Source: Caulobacteraceae bacterium (GTDB taxonomy: Bacteria > Pseudomonadota > Alphaproteobacteria > Caulobacterales > Caulobacteraceae). From it: a stretch of 15,440 nt of DNA. Each line of letters begins with the position of its first letter. Position 1 is the first letter of the stretch. The stretch lies in NCBI GenBank assembly GCA_947479185.1, contig CANJYY010000019.1, positions 1 through 15,440 of the forward strand. Reading direction: 5' to 3'. This document shows positions 14,212 to 15,440 of the stretch, piece after piece. The notes beneath the pieces are model-generated. The model did no database searches. It worked only from the letters and a program-made list of their open reading frames with translations, and had not been told where the DNA came from. Made by a program: the position numbers and the translations under genes.

Positions 14212-15432
14212 ATGACCCGTCAAACCGTCCATATCGTGGGAGCCGGACCCGCCGGCCTGATGGCCGCCGAGCGCCTCGCCGCCGCCGGCTGCGCCGTGGT
14301 TGTCCACGAGGCCATGCCGTCGCCGTCGCGCAAGCTGCTGATGGCTGGCCGGGGCGGGCTCAATCTCACCCACACCGAGGCGATCGACGCCTTCCTCGGC
14401 CGCTATGGCGCGGCCGGCGCGATGGTCGCGCCCTGGCTGGCGCGGCTTACGCCCACCGACCTGATCGGCTGGGCCGAGGGGCTGGGTCAGCGGACCTTTG
14501 TCGGCTCGTCGGGCCGGGTGTTTCCCAAGGCGATGAAGGCCTCCCCGCTGCTGCGCGCCTGGCTGGCCCGGTTGGCGGCCGCCGGGGTGACCCTGCGCAC
14601 CCGTTCGCGCTGGACCGGCTTTGACGAAGGCGGCGCCCTGCGGTTCGACACCGTCGACGGCCCGCGCAGCGAAAAGCCCGACGCGGTTGTGCTGGCCCTG
14701 GGCGGCGCCAGCTGGCCGCGGCTCGGTTCGGACGCCGCCTGGGTCCCGGTCCTGGCGGAGCGGGGCGTGACGGTGACGCCGTTCCGGCCGTCGAACGTCG
14801 GCTTCAACATCGCCTGGTCCGAGATCTTCATCGAACGGTTCGCGGGCCAGCCGCTCAAGGCCATCGCCCTGACCCATGGCCAGACGACCGTGCGCGGCGA
14901 GGCCATGGCGACCCGCTACGGACTCGAGGGCGGCGCGGTCTACACTCTGTCAGCGGGTCTTAGAGACGCCATCGCCCGCGATGGCGCGGCGACCCTGGTC
15001 GTCGACCTGCGTCCCGACCTGTCGATCGACGCCCTGGCGGCCCGGCTGGCCAGGCCGCGCGGCAAGGACAGCGTGACCAACTGGCTGCGCAAGGCTGCCG
15101 GCCTGTCGCCCGTCGCCGTCGGCCTGCTGCGTGAAATTCCCGGCGAGATGCCCATGGGCGCCGACAAGCTTGCCCGGCGCATCAAGGCCGTGCGCCTGAC
15201 CCTTACCGGCGTGCAGGGGATCGAGCGGGCCATCTCCTCGGCCGGCGGCGTGGCGCTGGACCAGGTCGACGACGGGTTGATGCTCAAGGCCCTGCCGGGC
15301 GTCTTCGTCGCCGGCGAGATGCTCGACTGGGAGGCTCCGACCGGCGGCTATCTGCTGCAGGCGTCGATGGCGTCCGGCGCGACGGCGGCGGCCGGCGTTG
15401 TCGCCTGGCTGGCGCGACCGGCCGGCGACTGA
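14212..15432 (+). CDS. HI0933/YhiN-like FAD-dependent flavoprotein
   Basis: 406 aa, complete. N-terminal Rossmann FAD motif G10-A-G12-P-A-G15. The second motif, RKLLMAGRGGLNLTHTEA (40-57), corresponds to the K-x4-G-x-GRCN-x-TN motif of YhiN/BaiN-type flavoproteins, but with GGLNLTH in place of GRCNLTN, which I associate with the TIGR03862 subfamily. The C-terminal FAD motif is GEMLDWEAPTGGYLLQ (368-383). The substrate is unknown; an NAD(P)H-linked oxidoreductase role is only inferred. AGAGG (14204-14208) is 3 bases before the ATG, rather close. It is divergent from mlaA, with no evident functional link. Confidence 0.9.
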   Translation: MTRQTVHIVGAGPAGLMAAERLAAAGCAVVVHEAMPSPSRKLLMAGRGGLNLTHTEAIDAFLGRYGAAGAMVAPWLARLTPTDLIGWAEGLGQRTFVGSSGRVFPKAMKASPLLRAWLARLAAAGVTLRTRSRWTGFDEGGALRFDTVDGPRSEKPDAVVLALGGASWPRLGSDAAWVPVLAERGVTVTPFRPSNVGFNIAWSEIFIERFAGQPLKAIALTHGQTTVRGEAMATRYGLEGGAVYTLSAGLRDAIARDGAATLVVDLRPDLSIDALAARLARPRGKDSVTNWLRKAAGLSPVAVGLLREIPGEMPMGADKLARRIKAVRLTLTGVQGIERAISSAGGVALDQVDDGLMLKALPGVFVAGEMLDWEAPTGGYLLQASMASGATAAAGVVAWLARPAGD

Positions 15433-15440
15433 ACGGGCGC

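Noticed and set aside
1..15440. CRISPR array, tRNA/rRNA, insertion sequence, prophage or defence genes
   Set aside because: No repeated spacer structure, RNA gene signature, transposase motif or terminal repeats seen on either strand.

Overview
The window is high-GC DNA (roughly two-thirds G+C by eye), densely coding, with many overlapping ATGA/GTGA stop-start junctions. Gene content and order point to an alphaproteobacterium of the Caulobacterales (Caulobacter/Phenylobacterium/Brevundimonas type). The main reason is an 11-gene chemotaxis operon in the order mcp, STAS gene, cheY1, cheA, cheW, cheR, cheB, cheY2, cheD, cheU, cheY3, cheE, which from memory is the order of the major che cluster of Caulobacter crescentus. 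The genus is inferred; no database was searched.

Layout. 1-264: leader with one inverted repeat, no gene seen. 265-735 (+): small winged-helix protein of unknown role, followed by a hairpin. 736-1040: about 300 bases without a gene but rich in dyads, presumably the control region of the che operon. 1041-10363 (+): the che operon, counting the receptor 12 genes, with no internal gap longer than about 12 bases. 10360-13937 (-): a convergent operon transcribed mlaA-mlaC-mlaD-mlaE-mlaF, for retrograde phospholipid transport between outer and inner membrane. Its last gene shares a palindromic CTAG stop with cheE. 13938-14211: divergent promoter region with an AT-rich island and a 12-bp palindrome. 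14212-15432 (+): a complete HI0933/YhiN-like FAD flavoprotein.

How the che genes fit together. A soluble, globin-coupled receptor (probable heme/oxygen sensor) with a C-terminal WEEF tether signals through CheW to CheA. CheR and CheB methylate and demethylate the receptor and CheD deamidates it. CheA feeds three single-domain regulators that differ at the aromatic switch position: Trp in CheY1, Tyr in CheY2, Ala in CheY3. By analogy with Sinorhizobium, CheY2 would be the motor output and CheY1 a phosphate sink, with the small STAS protein as a CheS-like partner of CheA. No classical CheZ or CheC is present. The CheU protein carries a D-x-x-x-Q motif in a predicted helix, which makes it a candidate CheZ/CheT-like phosphatase. 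CheY3 carries an arginine-rich tail resembling c-di-GMP-binding Cle proteins, which would link this cluster to second-messenger control of the motor.

No rRNA, tRNA, CRISPR array, insertion sequence or clear horizontally acquired segment was seen.
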